Assembly: GCA_031398695.1 (NCBI GenBank)
Contig: JANNNU010000045.1
Location: forward strand, 1 to 19,660
Reading direction: 5' to 3'
Length of the DNA: 19,660 nt
DNA from: JAIYDJ01 sp031398695
GTDB lineage: Bacteria > Pseudomonadota > Alphaproteobacteria > Rhodobacterales > Rhodobacteraceae
The position numbers were made by a program, and so were the translations under genes. Within the stretch, counting starts at the first letter, position 1. Each line of letters starts with the position of its first letter. Shown piece after piece: positions 1-7,859 of the stretch. The notes beneath the pieces are model-generated. The model made no database searches and was not told the DNA's origin. It saw nothing but the letters and a program-made list of their open reading frames with translations.

Positions 1-1082
1 GCCTGAACCATGTCGTCGCGTCCCGACAAGGGGCCGGGGCGGTAAAGCGCCGAGGATAGCGCCTTTTGCTGCTTTTCGAGGATACCCACATCCTCGCGCC
101 CGACCCGCTCCCACCTGTCGTAATAGGGGGCTGCGCGTTCCGCGAAATCGGGCCGCTGCAACCGGTCTGCCGGAAAGCAGCCGCCGATCTCCAACCACGA
201 CCGATCCGCCGACACCGGCGTGACGTTCAGCCACCACAGGCAATCCTGCGCCAGGGCGAACTGCATGGTGGGCAGGGCGACGGTGAAATACGTCCCCATC
301 CGGGCGTCGTCATCCAGCCCGTCGATCGGATCGAACGGCGGGATCGTGTCCGACAGCGTCGCTACCGACCGCCCCGAGATCACCTGGATGCAGATCCAGT
401 TGCCCCGTGTCGGCAAGGTGCGCGACTGTTGCGCGCCCACCGTCGCCTTGTGGACGATGCCGGTGTGATACGTCTCCATCGCGTTTTCGAGGATCAGTTT
501 CCAGTTGCACGCCGGCTCCAGCACCATCGACCAGGTGTAGCGCATCAGGTCGGGCCGGTGCGACGCCATCCGGTCGGGCAGATCGCCCAGATTGTCGCGC
601 AGGCTCGGCCCGTCGCGGGTGAACCGGGCAAAGACGAAACCCGCCCAGGACTGGCAATCCAGCGCCACCATCCCGTTCTCGCGCCGGTCGAACCCCTCGG
701 CATCCTTCATGTCGGGGCAGCCGTACAGCGTGCCGTCCGACAGATAGCTCCACGCGTGATAGGGGCAGGTCACCCGGCCCCCGGTGTTGCCCGAACCCTC
801 CAGCAGGATCGACCCGCGATGGCGGCAATAGTTTGCAAAGCAACGCAACACCCTGTCCGCCCCGCGAAGCGCCACCACCGGCCCGCCGGGCGTGTCGAAG
901 GCACGGTAGTCGCCTGGCTCGGGCAGCATTTCGTCGCGGCATAAAAAGAACCACTCGCGCAGGAACACCCGGTCGCGTTCGCGAGCAAAGATTGCGGGGT
1001 CGGTGTAAAATCCGGCTGGCATGGATCGGGCCACCCGCAACGGGGCTATGGCGGCGGTCAACTCGCGCGGGTCTAGGGTCAT
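1..1082 (-). CDS. Rieske non-haem iron oxygenase, alpha (catalytic) subunit, 3' end cut by window edge
   Basis: The reading frame is open from the ATG at 1082 down to base 1 (360 full codons), so the C-terminus lies outside the window. The Rieske [2Fe-2S] ligands are visible as C86-x-H88 (CRHRG) and C106-x2-H109 (CPYHAW). The mononuclear iron site fits H206 and H211 in ENAMETYHTGIVH, with D331 as the likely third ligand. E203 sits where naphthalene dioxygenase has its bridging Asp; a Glu there is known from CntA-type oxygenases acting on quaternary ammonium compounds. A strong ribosome site (AGGAGG, 5 bases before the ATG) sets the start. It lies 57 bases downstream of a doxX-like gene on the same strand and close to putR/putA. 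The fold call is firm; the substrate is not known. Glycine betaine, proline betaine or carnitine-like substrates are guesses. Electrons would come from a separate reductase not seen here. Confidence 0.88.
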   Translation of the reverse strand, partial: MTLDPRELTAAIAPLRVARSMPAGFYTDPAIFARERDRVFLREWFFLCRDEMLPEPGDYRAFDTPGGPVVALRGADRVLRCFANYCRHRGSILLEGSGNTGGRVTCPYHAWSYLSDGTLYGCPDMKDAEGFDRRENGMVALDCQSWAGFVFARFTRDGPSLRDNLGDLPDRMASHRPDLMRYTWSMVLEPACNWKLILENAMETYHTGIVHKATVGAQQSRTLPTRGNWICIQVISGRSVATLSDTIPPFDPIDGLDDDARMGTYFTVALPTMQFALAQDCLWWLNVTPVSADRSWLEIGGCFPADRLQRPDFAERAAPYYDRWERVGREDVGILEKQQKALSSALYRPGPLSGRDDMVQ

Positions 1083-1139
1083 GCGGCCTCCTGTCGCGCG
1101 TAGCTTGTCGCAAGCCGGGGCGTCCGTGCAAGGGGCCGC

Positions 1140-1475
1140 TCAGCGCCGGGCAGCCAGCACCAGCAATCCGCCCGCGATTGCCCAATTCTTGACGAAGATC
1201 GACATCTGCCAGCCATCGCCGGGCAGAAAGTGAAACGCGCTGGTGACGATGCAATACGCCGCCCCGGCCAACGCCCAAAGCGGCACGCGTGGCCCGACGA
1301 CCAGCCCCACCGCCAACGTCGCGTTGAACGCCAGTGCCGGCCACACCAGCCAGACCGGCAGCCCGAAGCCCGCGAGCAGACCCTGCACCTGCGCCGGATC
1401 CACGGCCTTCTGCACCGCCCCGGCGGCAAACAGCGCGGACAGCAGCACACGCCCGATCAGATCAACCAATGCCAT
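1140..1475 (-). CDS. DoxX-like small membrane protein
   Basis: This is a 111-residue hydrophobic protein with about four predicted membrane segments (roughly residues 5-22, 33-52, 55-75 and 90-108). It begins MALVDLIGRVLLSALFAAGA, a typical DoxX-type start, and holds a conserved-looking Gly/Ala-rich first helix. A longer frame runs to 1589, but the ATG at 1475 is preceded by GGGAG at a normal distance and begins the membrane domain, so I chose it. It lies upstream of the Rieske oxygenase on the same strand (57-base gap), so the two are probably co-transcribed. DoxX-family proteins are membrane proteins often linked to redox or quinone-related functions, but the role of this one is unknown. 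It could equally be called an SURF4/DoxX family protein. Confidence 0.7.
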   Translation of the reverse strand: MALVDLIGRVLLSALFAAGAVQKAVDPAQVQGLLAGFGLPVWLVWPALAFNATLAVGLVVGPRVPLWALAGAAYCIVTSAFHFLPGDGWQMSIFVKNWAIAGGLLVLAARR

Positions 1476-1592
1476 TCCACTCTCCCGTTCCGTCAACCTA
1501 CGCAAACGGGCAACGGGAAGTTGCGCCGAAGGGCAAACCGGGCGCACCCCCCCCGGACCCCCGGCAATACTTGTGCAACGAAGCCGCAAGGA

Positions 1593-2045
1593 TCATCCGC
1601 CTTCCTTCACCGCCTCCATCGCCACATAGGTCGAGGTCGAGGCGACATGCGGCAGCGCCGAGATCTGTTCGGCCAGTACCCGGCGATAATCCGAAATGTC
1701 CGCCGTGCGGACCTTCAGCAGGTAATCGAACCGGCTGGCGATCATGTGGCATTCCTCGATCTCGGGTACCGCCAGCGCCGCGCGGTTGAACGCTTGCAGT
1801 GCTGCCTCGCGGGTGTCGGACATGCGCACCTCGACGAAGGCCACATGCGCAAGGCCCAGAGCCGCGCGGTTCAGCGCCGCGCGATAGCCGGTGATCACCC
1901 CGGCCTCTTCCAGCCGTTTCAATCGGGTCTGGGTCGGGGATTTCGACAGTCCAATGCGCCGGGCGAGGTCGGCCGCGCTGATCCGGCCCTCGACCGCCAC
2001 GATGTGCAGGATGGCGGTGTCGAATCTGTCCAGATCGGTTCGCAT
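1593..2045 (-). CDS. putR: Lrp/AsnC-family regulator of proline utilisation (PutR-like)
   Basis: This 150-residue protein has the Lrp layout: an N-terminal winged helix-turn-helix (about 5-52, with AADLARRIGLSKSPTQTRLK as recognition region) and a C-terminal RAM ligand-binding domain (about 65-145). The start MRTDLDRFDTAIL is the standard Lrp opening. It is divergent from putA with 108 bases between the two start codons. Divergent Lrp-type PutR activators next to putA are known in alphaproteobacteria such as Rhodobacter capsulatus and Agrobacterium; they respond to proline and replace the ribbon-helix-helix domain of enterobacterial PutA. The neighbouring PutA indeed lacks that domain. Two matching palindromes in the shared gap (2064-2078 and 2095-2109) are the likely binding sites. 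The family call is certain and the target assignment is strong from context. Confidence 0.93.
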   Translation of the reverse strand: MRTDLDRFDTAILHIVAVEGRISAADLARRIGLSKSPTQTRLKRLEEAGVITGYRAALNRAALGLAHVAFVEVRMSDTREAALQAFNRAALAVPEIEECHMIASRFDYLLKVRTADISDYRRVLAEQISALPHVASTSTYVAMEAVKEGG

Positions 2046-2063
2046 CGCAACGATCCCTGTTTT

Positions 2064-2109
2064 CGGGCGTATCGCCCGCCTTGCCCCGCATCTTCGGGCG
2101 AACGGCCCG
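2064..2109. promoter_or_regulatory. Twin palindromes in the putR-putA divergent control region (candidate PutR operator)
   Basis: Two related 15-base inverted repeats occur in the 108-base gap: CGGGCG-TAT-CGCCCG at 2064-2078 (perfect arms) and CGGGCG-AAC-GGCCCG at 2095-2109 (one mismatch). Both are preceded by TT. Their centres are 31 bases apart, about three helical turns, which would place them on the same face of the DNA as expected for a multimeric Lrp-type regulator. Binding by PutR is inferred from position and symmetry only. Confidence 0.55.
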
Positions 2110-2153
2110 CGCCGACCGGTGTATCATGGGACATCCAGCCAAGGAATGCCCCG

Positions 2154-5100
2154 ATGACCGACCGCGCCGCCGCCTTCACCCGGATCGACCGCCACGCCCT
2201 GACCGACGAGGCCGCGCTGGTGCGCCAGCTGATCGCGCAGGCCGATCTCGACTCCCCGGCGCGCGCCCGGATCACGGCCGCCGGGGCCGATCTGGTGACG
2301 CGTATCCGCGCCAGCGTGCGGCCGGGCCTGATGGAGGTGTTCCTGGCCGAATACGGGCTGTCCACCGACGAAGGCGTGGCCCTGATGTGTCTGGCAGAGG
2401 CGCTGCTGCGGGTCCCGGATGCCGAAACGATGGACGCGCTGATCGAGGACAAGATTGCGCCTTCGGACTGGGGACGCCATCTGGGCAAATCCGCGTCCAG
2501 CCTCGTCAACGCCTCGACCTGGGCCTTGATGCTGACCGGCAAGGTGCTGGAGGACCGCGAGCCTGGCATCGTCGGCCACTTGAAGGCGGCCGTGAAACGG
2601 CTGGGCGAGCCGGTGATCCGGGGGGCCGTCGCGCGCGCGATGAAAGAGATGGGGCGGCAGTTCGTGCTGGGCGAAACCATCGAGGCCGCGATGAAGCGCG
2701 CGCGCGATCTGGAGGCGAAGGGCTATACCTACAGCTATGACATGCTGGGCGAGGCGGCGCGCACCGAAGCCGACGCCGAGCGGTATCATCGCGCCTATGC
2801 GCAGGCGATCGCGGCGATTGCGGGCGCGGCGCGGGGCGACATCCGCGACAATCCGGGCATCTCGGTCAAGCTTTCGGCGCTGCATCCGCGCTACGAGGTG
2901 GCCAAGACCGCCCGGGTGATGGCCGAACTGGTGCCGCGCGTGCGGGACCTGGCGGGGCTGGCCCGCGCCGCCGGCATTGGTTTCAACATCGACGCCGAAG
3001 AGGCCGACCGCCTCGCGCTGTCGTGCAAAGTGATCGAGGCGGTGCTGTCGGACCCAAGCCTGGCGGGATGGGACGGCTTCGGTGTGGTGGTGCAGGCCTA
3101 TGGGCGGCGGGCGGGCGCGGTGATCGACTGGCTTCATGCGCTGGCGGTGCAGCTGGACCGCAAGATCATGGTCCGGCTGGTCAAGGGCGCCTACTGGGAC
3201 ACCGAGGTGAAACGGGCGCAGGTGCTGGGGCTGGCCAGCTTTCCGGTCTTCACCCGCAAGCAGGCGACCGACGTCAGCTACATCGCCTGCGCGCGCAAGC
3301 TGCTCGGGATGACCGCACGGATCTATCCGCAATTCGCCACCCACAACGCCCATACCGTGGCGGCCGTGCTGGACATGGCCCGTGCCGGGGCGATCGACAG
3401 GAAAGCCTTCGAATTTCAGCGCCTGCACGGCATGGGCGAACGGTTGCACGACATCGTGCTGGCAGATCACGGCACGCGCTGCCGCATCTATGCCCCGGTG
3501 GGCGCGCACCGCGACCTGCTGGCCTATCTGGTGCGGCGGCTGCTGGAAAACGGCGCTAACAGCAGTTTCGTCAACCAGATCGTCAACGACGCCGTGCCCC
3601 CTGCGCGCGTCGCCGCGTGCCCCCTGACCGCGATCGAGGCCATCACGCCGATCGCCAGCCCCGCGATCGTGACCGGTCCGGCGCTGTTCGGCGCGCGCAC
3701 GAATGCGCGGGGCTGGGATCTGACCGATGCCGGCGATCTGGAGGCGATCGAAGCCGCCCGCGCGCCGCATCACGGCACCCTGTTCGAGGCAGCACCCCGC
3801 CTCGCCGGTCGCCCGGTCGGCGGCGTCCGGCATTCCGTGCTGAACCCCGCCACCGGCACCCTCACCGGTCACGTCATACCGGCCGCCATGCCCGACATCG
3901 ACACCGCCCTGCGCCTCGCAGAGCCATGGGCCGCCGCCCCCGCGATCCGCGCCGAGGTGCTGCGCCGCGCGGCCGATCTCTACGAGGCTGACGTCGGACC
4001 GATCTTCGCGCTTCTGGCGCGCGAGGCCGGCAAGACGCTGTCCGACTGTGTGGGCGAGTTGCGCGAGGCCGTCGACTTCCTGCGCTACTACGCCGCCCAG
4101 GCCGAAACGGTGACCGCCCCGCCATGCGGCACCTTTGCCTGTATCAGCCCTTGGAACTTTCCGCTCGCGATCTTCACCGGCCAGATTGCGGCGGCGCTGG
4201 CCGCCGGCAACGCCGTGCTGGCCAAACCCGCCCCGCAGACCCCGTTGATCGCCGCGCTGGCGACGGATCTGCTGCACCGCGCGGGCGTGCCCGCCACGGC
4301 CCTGCAACTGCTGCCCGGGGATGCCGCCGTGGGGGCCGCGCTGACGTCGGACCCGCGGATCGATGGCGTCGCGTTCACCGGATCGACCGCCACCGCGCGG
4401 CACATCCGCGCCAGCATGGCGGCGCACCTGAACCCCACCGCGCCCTTGATCGCGGAAACCGGGGGGCTGAACGCGATGCTGGTGGACAGCACCGCCTTGC
4501 CCGAACAGGCCGTGCGCGACATCCTCGCCTCGAGTTTCCAGTCGGCAGGGCAACGATGTTCGGCCCTGCGCTGCCTTTATGTGCAAGAAGACGTCGCCGA
4601 CACGGTCCTGCACATGCTGAAAGGCGCGATGGACGACCTGACGCTTGGCGACCCGTGGCACCTTGAGACCGACACCGGCCCGCTGATCGACGCCACGGCC
4701 GCCACCGGCATCGCCGCCTACATTGCTGATGCCACGGCCGAGGGCCGTCTGATCAAGACCCTGACGACCCCCGCGACCGGCCATTTCATCGCCCCGACGA
4801 TCCTGCGCGTTCGCGGCATCCATGCCATGCCGCGCGAGATCTTCGGCCCCATCCTGCACGTCGCCACCTTCAAGGCGCACGAGATCGACGCGGTGATCGA
4901 CGCGGTCAACGCCACGGGCTATGGCCTGACCTTCGGTCTGCACAGCCGCATCGACGACCGGGTGCAGCGCATCGTGGACCGGCTGCAGGTCGGCAACACC
5001 TATGTCAACCGAAACCAGATCGGGGCCGTCGTGGGCAGCCAACCCTTTGGCGGCGAGGGGCTTTCCGGCACCGGTCCCAAGGCGGGCGGCCCGCACTACC

Positions 5101-5627
5101 TGTCGCGGTTCACCCGGATGCCCGCACCCGCCGCAGGCCCGGATGACCGCACGACGACCGCGGCGGATGCCGCCCGCGCGCTGGCCCCGCAGCGCCAGCC
5201 CGATGTCGCGCCCCGCAACACCCTGCTGCCCGGCCCGACCGGCGAATCGAACCGCCTGACGGCGGTCCCGCGCGCGCCGATGCTGTGCCTCGGCCCTTCG
5301 GCCGCCACCGCCATGGCGCAGGCGCAAGCCGTCCGTGCGCTGGGTGGCCACGCGGTCGAGGCGCCGGGACTGCCGCCCGACGCGCTGACCACGCTGCAGG
5401 GCTTTGGTGGCGCGCTGCACTGGGGCCCGCCCGATGCCGCCCGCCCCTATGCGCTGGCGCTGGCCAGCCGCCCCGGCCCGATCCTGCTGCTGATCGGCGA
5501 CCTGCCGGACCCGGCCCACGCCCTGTTGGAGCGGCACGTCTGCATCGACACGACGGCAGCGGGCGGCAACGCGCAACTGCTGTCCGACGTCGGCGGCGAC
5601 ACGGACCGCGACGCCCGCGCGGCTTGA
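2154..5627 (+). CDS. putA: Bifunctional proline dehydrogenase / glutamate-semialdehyde dehydrogenase PutA
   Basis: This 1157-residue enzyme oxidises proline to glutamate in two steps (FAD-dependent proline dehydrogenase, then NAD-dependent P5C dehydrogenase). The N-terminal half shows the PRODH barrel, including RLVKGAYWD (341-349) and the RRLLENGANSSF segment (461-472) whose two arginines bind the proline carboxylate in E. coli PutA. The aldehyde dehydrogenase half shows SPWNF (665-669), a FTGST NAD-binding loop, catalytic E768 in AETGG and nucleophile C802 in GQRCSA. After the canonical dehydrogenase end near residue 985 there are about 170 more residues with LPGPTGESN, the C-terminal domain of long PutAs. 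There is no N-terminal ribbon-helix-helix domain, in keeping with control by the divergent PutR. The frame stays open upstream to 1230, but homology starts at the ATG at 2154, which has AAGGA in front of it. Confidence 0.98.
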   Translation: MTDRAAAFTRIDRHALTDEAALVRQLIAQADLDSPARARITAAGADLVTRIRASVRPGLMEVFLAEYGLSTDEGVALMCLAEALLRVPDAETMDALIEDKIAPSDWGRHLGKSASSLVNASTWALMLTGKVLEDREPGIVGHLKAAVKRLGEPVIRGAVARAMKEMGRQFVLGETIEAAMKRARDLEAKGYTYSYDMLGEAARTEADAERYHRAYAQAIAAIAGAARGDIRDNPGISVKLSALHPRYEVAKTARVMAELVPRVRDLAGLARAAGIGFNIDAEEADRLALSCKVIEAVLSDPSLAGWDGFGVVVQAYGRRAGAVIDWLHALAVQLDRKIMVRLVKGAYWDTEVKRAQVLGLASFPVFTRKQATDVSYIACARKLLGMTARIYPQFATHNAHTVAAVLDMARAGAIDRKAFEFQRLHGMGERLHDIVLADHGTRCRIYAPVGAHRDLLAYLVRRLLENGANSSFVNQIVNDAVPPARVAACPLTAIEAITPIASPAIVTGPALFGARTNARGWDLTDAGDLEAIEAARAPHHGTLFEAAPRLAGRPVGGVRHSVLNPATGTLTGHVIPAAMPDIDTALRLAEPWAAAPAIRAEVLRRAADLYEADVGPIFALLAREAGKTLSDCVGELREAVDFLRYYAAQAETVTAPPCGTFACISPWNFPLAIFTGQIAAALAAGNAVLAKPAPQTPLIAALATDLLHRAGVPATALQLLPGDAAVGAALTSDPRIDGVAFTGSTATARHIRASMAAHLNPTAPLIAETGGLNAMLVDSTALPEQAVRDILASSFQSAGQRCSALRCLYVQEDVADTVLHMLKGAMDDLTLGDPWHLETDTGPLIDATAATGIAAYIADATAEGRLIKTLTTPATGHFIAPTILRVRGIHAMPREIFGPILHVATFKAHEIDAVIDAVNATGYGLTFGLHSRIDDRVQRIVDRLQVGNTYVNRNQIGAVVGSQPFGGEGLSGTGPKAGGPHYLSRFTRMPAPAAGPDDRTTTAADAARALAPQRQPDVAPRNTLLPGPTGESNRLTAVPRAPMLCLGPSAATAMAQAQAVRALGGHAVEAPGLPPDALTTLQGFGGALHWGPPDAARPYALALASRPGPILLLIGDLPDPAHALLERHVCIDTTAAGGNAQLLSDVGGDTDRDARAA

Positions 5628-5658
5628 CGAAACCCGCCGGATCGGGAACGGTGCGCCC

Positions 5659-6402
5659 ATGTTTCCGATCCGCGATCACAACCCGTCGGGGGCCACGCCC
5701 TTTGTCACCTATGCGCTGATCGCGGCGAACATCGCGGTCTTTCTGAGCTATTGGCTGACCATCACAGACGACTACCAGCTGGCGCTGTTCTTCAACCGGT
5801 GGGGTCTGGTGCCGGTCGCGGTGCTGCAGGGCTATCAGGTGGAGTCGATCGTCACCTCGATGTTCCTGCACGGCGGCTGGATGCATCTTGCGGGCAACAT
5901 GCTGTTTTTGTGGATCTTTGGCGATAACATGGAAGACGAGATGGGGCATGGCCGCTTTGCCTTGTTCTATCTTGCCGCCGGTCTTGCCGCCGCGTTTCTG
6001 CAGACGGCCGCCGAGCCGGCATCGCAGATCCCGATGGTCGGGGCGTCCGGGGCGATCGCCGGGGTGATGGGGGGCTATCTGCTGCTGTTTCCGAAAGCCA
6101 AGGTAGATGTGCTGTTCATCTTCATCATCTTCTTTCGCATTTTCGCCATCCCGGCGTGGATCGTGCTGGGTGTGTGGATCGGGGCGCAACTGTTCAACGG
6201 GGCGATGACGCCGACGGACGAAGGCGGCGTGGCCTATCTCGCCCACATCGGCGGGTTCATCGGGGGGATGGTGCTGACGGTGCCGCTGTGGCTGCGGCTG
6301 GGTGGCTTCGGGTTCTGGCAGCGCACCAAGGGCCATCCGCCGCATCCCGAAGCGGAATACAAGCTGTCGCCATCTTCGGTGCCCCGCGTGCCGCGCCGAT
6401 GA
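5659..6402 (+). CDS. Rhomboid-family intramembrane serine protease
   Basis: This 247-residue polytopic membrane protein has the rhomboid hallmarks: HLAGNMLFLWIFGDNME (H76, N80), the catalytic serine in GASGAIAG (S130) and the catalytic histidine in AHIGGFIGG (H196). At least six membrane segments can be seen. The N-terminus MFPIRDHNPS is common in alphaproteobacterial rhomboids. It should cleave membrane-protein substrates within or next to the bilayer; the substrates are unknown. It lies 31 bases after putA and may be read from the same transcript, although the functions are not obviously linked. Its TGA overlaps the ATG of the next gene (ATGA). The C-terminal tail after the last helix is short, cytosolic-looking and rich in Pro and Arg. 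Confidence 0.93.
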   Translation: MFPIRDHNPSGATPFVTYALIAANIAVFLSYWLTITDDYQLALFFNRWGLVPVAVLQGYQVESIVTSMFLHGGWMHLAGNMLFLWIFGDNMEDEMGHGRFALFYLAAGLAAAFLQTAAEPASQIPMVGASGAIAGVMGGYLLLFPKAKVDVLFIFIIFFRIFAIPAWIVLGVWIGAQLFNGAMTPTDEGGVAYLAHIGGFIGGMVLTVPLWLRLGGFGFWQRTKGHPPHPEAEYKLSPSSVPRVPRR

Positions 6403-6758
6403 AAGGCACCTGCCATTGCGGCGCGGTGGTGCTGGAGGTGTCGCTGTCGAACGGTCTCGCCACCGCGCGGCGGTGCGACTGTTCGTTCTGCCGCAGACGC
6501 GGGGCCATCGTGGTGTCGGCTTTGCTGTCGGGGGTGACGGTGGTGCAGGGCGCCGCGAACCTGACGCTGTATCAGTGGGGCACCGGGACGGCCAAGCACT
6601 GGTTCTGCAAGACCTGCGGCATCTACACCCATCATCAGCGCCGGTCGAACCCACAGGAATACGGGGTGAACGCGGCCATCCTGGACGGGATCAACCCGCG
6701 CGATCTTGGCGACATTCCGTGGAGCGACGGAGTCAACCACCCGTCCGACCGCATCTAG
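6399..6758 (+). CDS. GFA (glutathione-dependent formaldehyde-activating)/CENP-V-type zinc-binding protein
   Basis: This 119-residue protein shows the cysteine pattern of the GFA/CENP-V domain: C5-x-C7 (TCHCGAV), C26-x-C28-x2-C31 (CDCSFC) and C70-x2-C73 (FCKTCG), which bind zinc in this family. The ATG at 6399 overlaps the rhomboid stop codon in ATGA, so translational coupling is likely. The start is well defined because the family normally begins a few residues before the first CxC. The name comes from Paracoccus Gfa, which helps glutathione react with formaldehyde, but most small relatives have no proven activity. I therefore assign the domain and not the reaction. Confidence 0.88.
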   Translation: MKGTCHCGAVVLEVSLSNGLATARRCDCSFCRRRGAIVVSALLSGVTVVQGAANLTLYQWGTGTAKHWFCKTCGIYTHHQRRSNPQEYGVNAAILDGINPRDLGDIPWSDGVNHPSDRI

Positions 6759-6791
6759 TCGTGCGGTCCCGTGTGCGGTGTTTGCCGGACT

Positions 6792-6811
6792 GGCCCGGAC
6801 CACGTCCGGCC
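6792..6811. terminator. Weak terminator-like hairpin between convergent genes
   Basis: GGCCCGGAC-CAC-GTCCGGCC forms a GC-rich hairpin with a 3-base loop and one bulge, placed 33 bases after the GFA-type gene in the gap before the convergent monophosphatase gene. No T-run follows on either strand, so function as an intrinsic terminator is uncertain. Confidence 0.3.
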
Positions 6812-6957
6812 GCACCGGCCTGCGCCCCGCCGATGCGACAGCGGCACCCATGCAGGCGCGCCGGGATGGGGTCGCGGTTCAGATCGGTCCGAAACAATAG
6901 AGGAGCGTTCGAAACCTGCGGTCCCGCAAGGTGACGCCCGAACCGACCCCCACCCGA

Positions 6958-7746
6958 TCATTCGTTGCGGATGATCTTGCAAAACCCCGCGAACAGCGGG
7001 TCGTTGGCCGCGATCACGCTGCCGTCCAGCAGGATGTCGCCCCCCTCGCGCACCGGGGCGACCATCCCGCCTGCCTCGCGCACCAGCAAAAGACCCGCCG
7101 CGATGTCCCACGCGCTCAACTCGCGCTCCCAATAGCCGTCGAACCGCCCCGCCGCGACATAGGCGAGGTCCAGCGACGCCGCGCCCCAGCGCCGCACGCC
7201 CGCCGTCGCCGGCATCAGCCGTGCCAGATCGCCCAGCATCGCGGGAAGTGTCTTCTTGGCCCCGAACGGCACCCCGGTGGCGAACACCGCCTCTTGCATC
7301 ACGCGCCGCCCGGACACGCGCATCCGCCGGTCGTTCATCCACGCCCCGGCCCCCTTTTCGGCCCAGAAGAGCTCATCCTTGGCGGCATCATAGACGACCC
7401 CCGACACGATCTCGCCCTTGTGTTCGAGCGCGATCGAGATCGCCCAGTGCGGCATGCCGTGCAGAAAGTTGGTGGTGCCGTCCAGCGGATCGACGATCCA
7501 GCGCCGCGTCGGGTCTGCGCCGTCGTCGCCTCCGGTTTCCTCGCCCAGCCAGCCGTAGGTCGGGCGGCCCTCCATCAGCATGTCCTTGATGATCCGTTCG
7601 GCCTCGCGGTCGGCCTTCGACACGAAATCGCCGGGGCCCTTGGACGACACCTGCAGGTTTTCCACCTCGCGGAAATCCTTGACCAGACTGCGCGCGGCGG
7701 CGCGGGCGGCCTTGATCATCAGGTTCAGGTTGGCGGTGCCTTGCAT
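6958..7746 (-). CDS. suhB: Inositol monophosphatase family protein (SuhB-like)
   Basis: This 262-residue protein carries the metal-dependent phosphatase signatures of the inositol monophosphatase family: GEE at 68-70, WIVDPLDGTTNF (D86 and D89 as metal ligands) and SAWDIAAG (D214). The length matches SuhB/IMPase enzymes. The expected reaction is hydrolysis of inositol-1-phosphate or a related sugar phosphate; in E. coli SuhB also has a role in ribosomal RNA transcription. The start at MQGTANLNLM is natural for the family. It converges with the GFA-type gene and diverges from the HMA-MauE fusion (113-base gap). The specific substrate cannot be read from the sequence; relatives acting on 3'-phosphoadenosine-5'-phosphate or histidinol phosphate exist, but the overall match is nearest to SuhB. 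Confidence 0.9.
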   Translation of the reverse strand: MQGTANLNLMIKAARAAARSLVKDFREVENLQVSSKGPGDFVSKADREAERIIKDMLMEGRPTYGWLGEETGGDDGADPTRRWIVDPLDGTTNFLHGMPHWAISIALEHKGEIVSGVVYDAAKDELFWAEKGAGAWMNDRRMRVSGRRVMQEAVFATGVPFGAKKTLPAMLGDLARLMPATAGVRRWGAASLDLAYVAAGRFDGYWERELSAWDIAAGLLLVREAGGMVAPVREGGDILLDGSVIAANDPLFAGFCKIIRNE

Positions 7747-7859
7747 GTCGCTCTCCGGCTGCGGTCAAGGCAGGGGCATTACACGGCACCGCCGGGGATG
7801 GGAAGGGGTGGGTTGGCCCGGCCGCGCCGATTGCAACTGCGACAGGGCCGCACTAGATA

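Noticed and set aside
310..1344. 344-codon frame on the minus strand across the Rieske gene
   Set aside because: It is the wrong frame of the oxygenase gene; the frame starting at 1082 carries the Rieske and iron motifs.
1547..1554. C8 tract between putR and the doxX-like gene as a phase-variable switch
   Set aside because: It is in non-coding DNA of a GC-rich genome, with no disrupted gene or promoter elements placed around it. The same applies to the C9 tract at 18356-18364.
1230..2153. In-frame extension of putA upstream by 308 codons
   Set aside because: It runs antisense through putR, has the composition of a shadow frame, and the ATG at 2154 has a ribosome site and the family start.
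2124..5660. Open frame of 1178 codons on the minus strand opposite putA
   Set aside because: In such GC-rich DNA the strand opposite a real gene is often free of stops. Its product is Arg/Gly/His-rich with no motifs, while the plus strand has all PutA motifs.
5110..6654. 514-codon minus-strand frame opposite the rhomboid and GFA-type genes
   Set aside because: Low-complexity Arg/Pro-rich product with no motifs; the plus strand has catalytic rhomboid residues and the GFA cysteines.
6915..6931. Short CCTGCGG/CCGCAAGG hairpin after the monophosphatase gene as a terminator
   Set aside because: The stem is short with a bulge and only three T follow; too weak to list as a feature.
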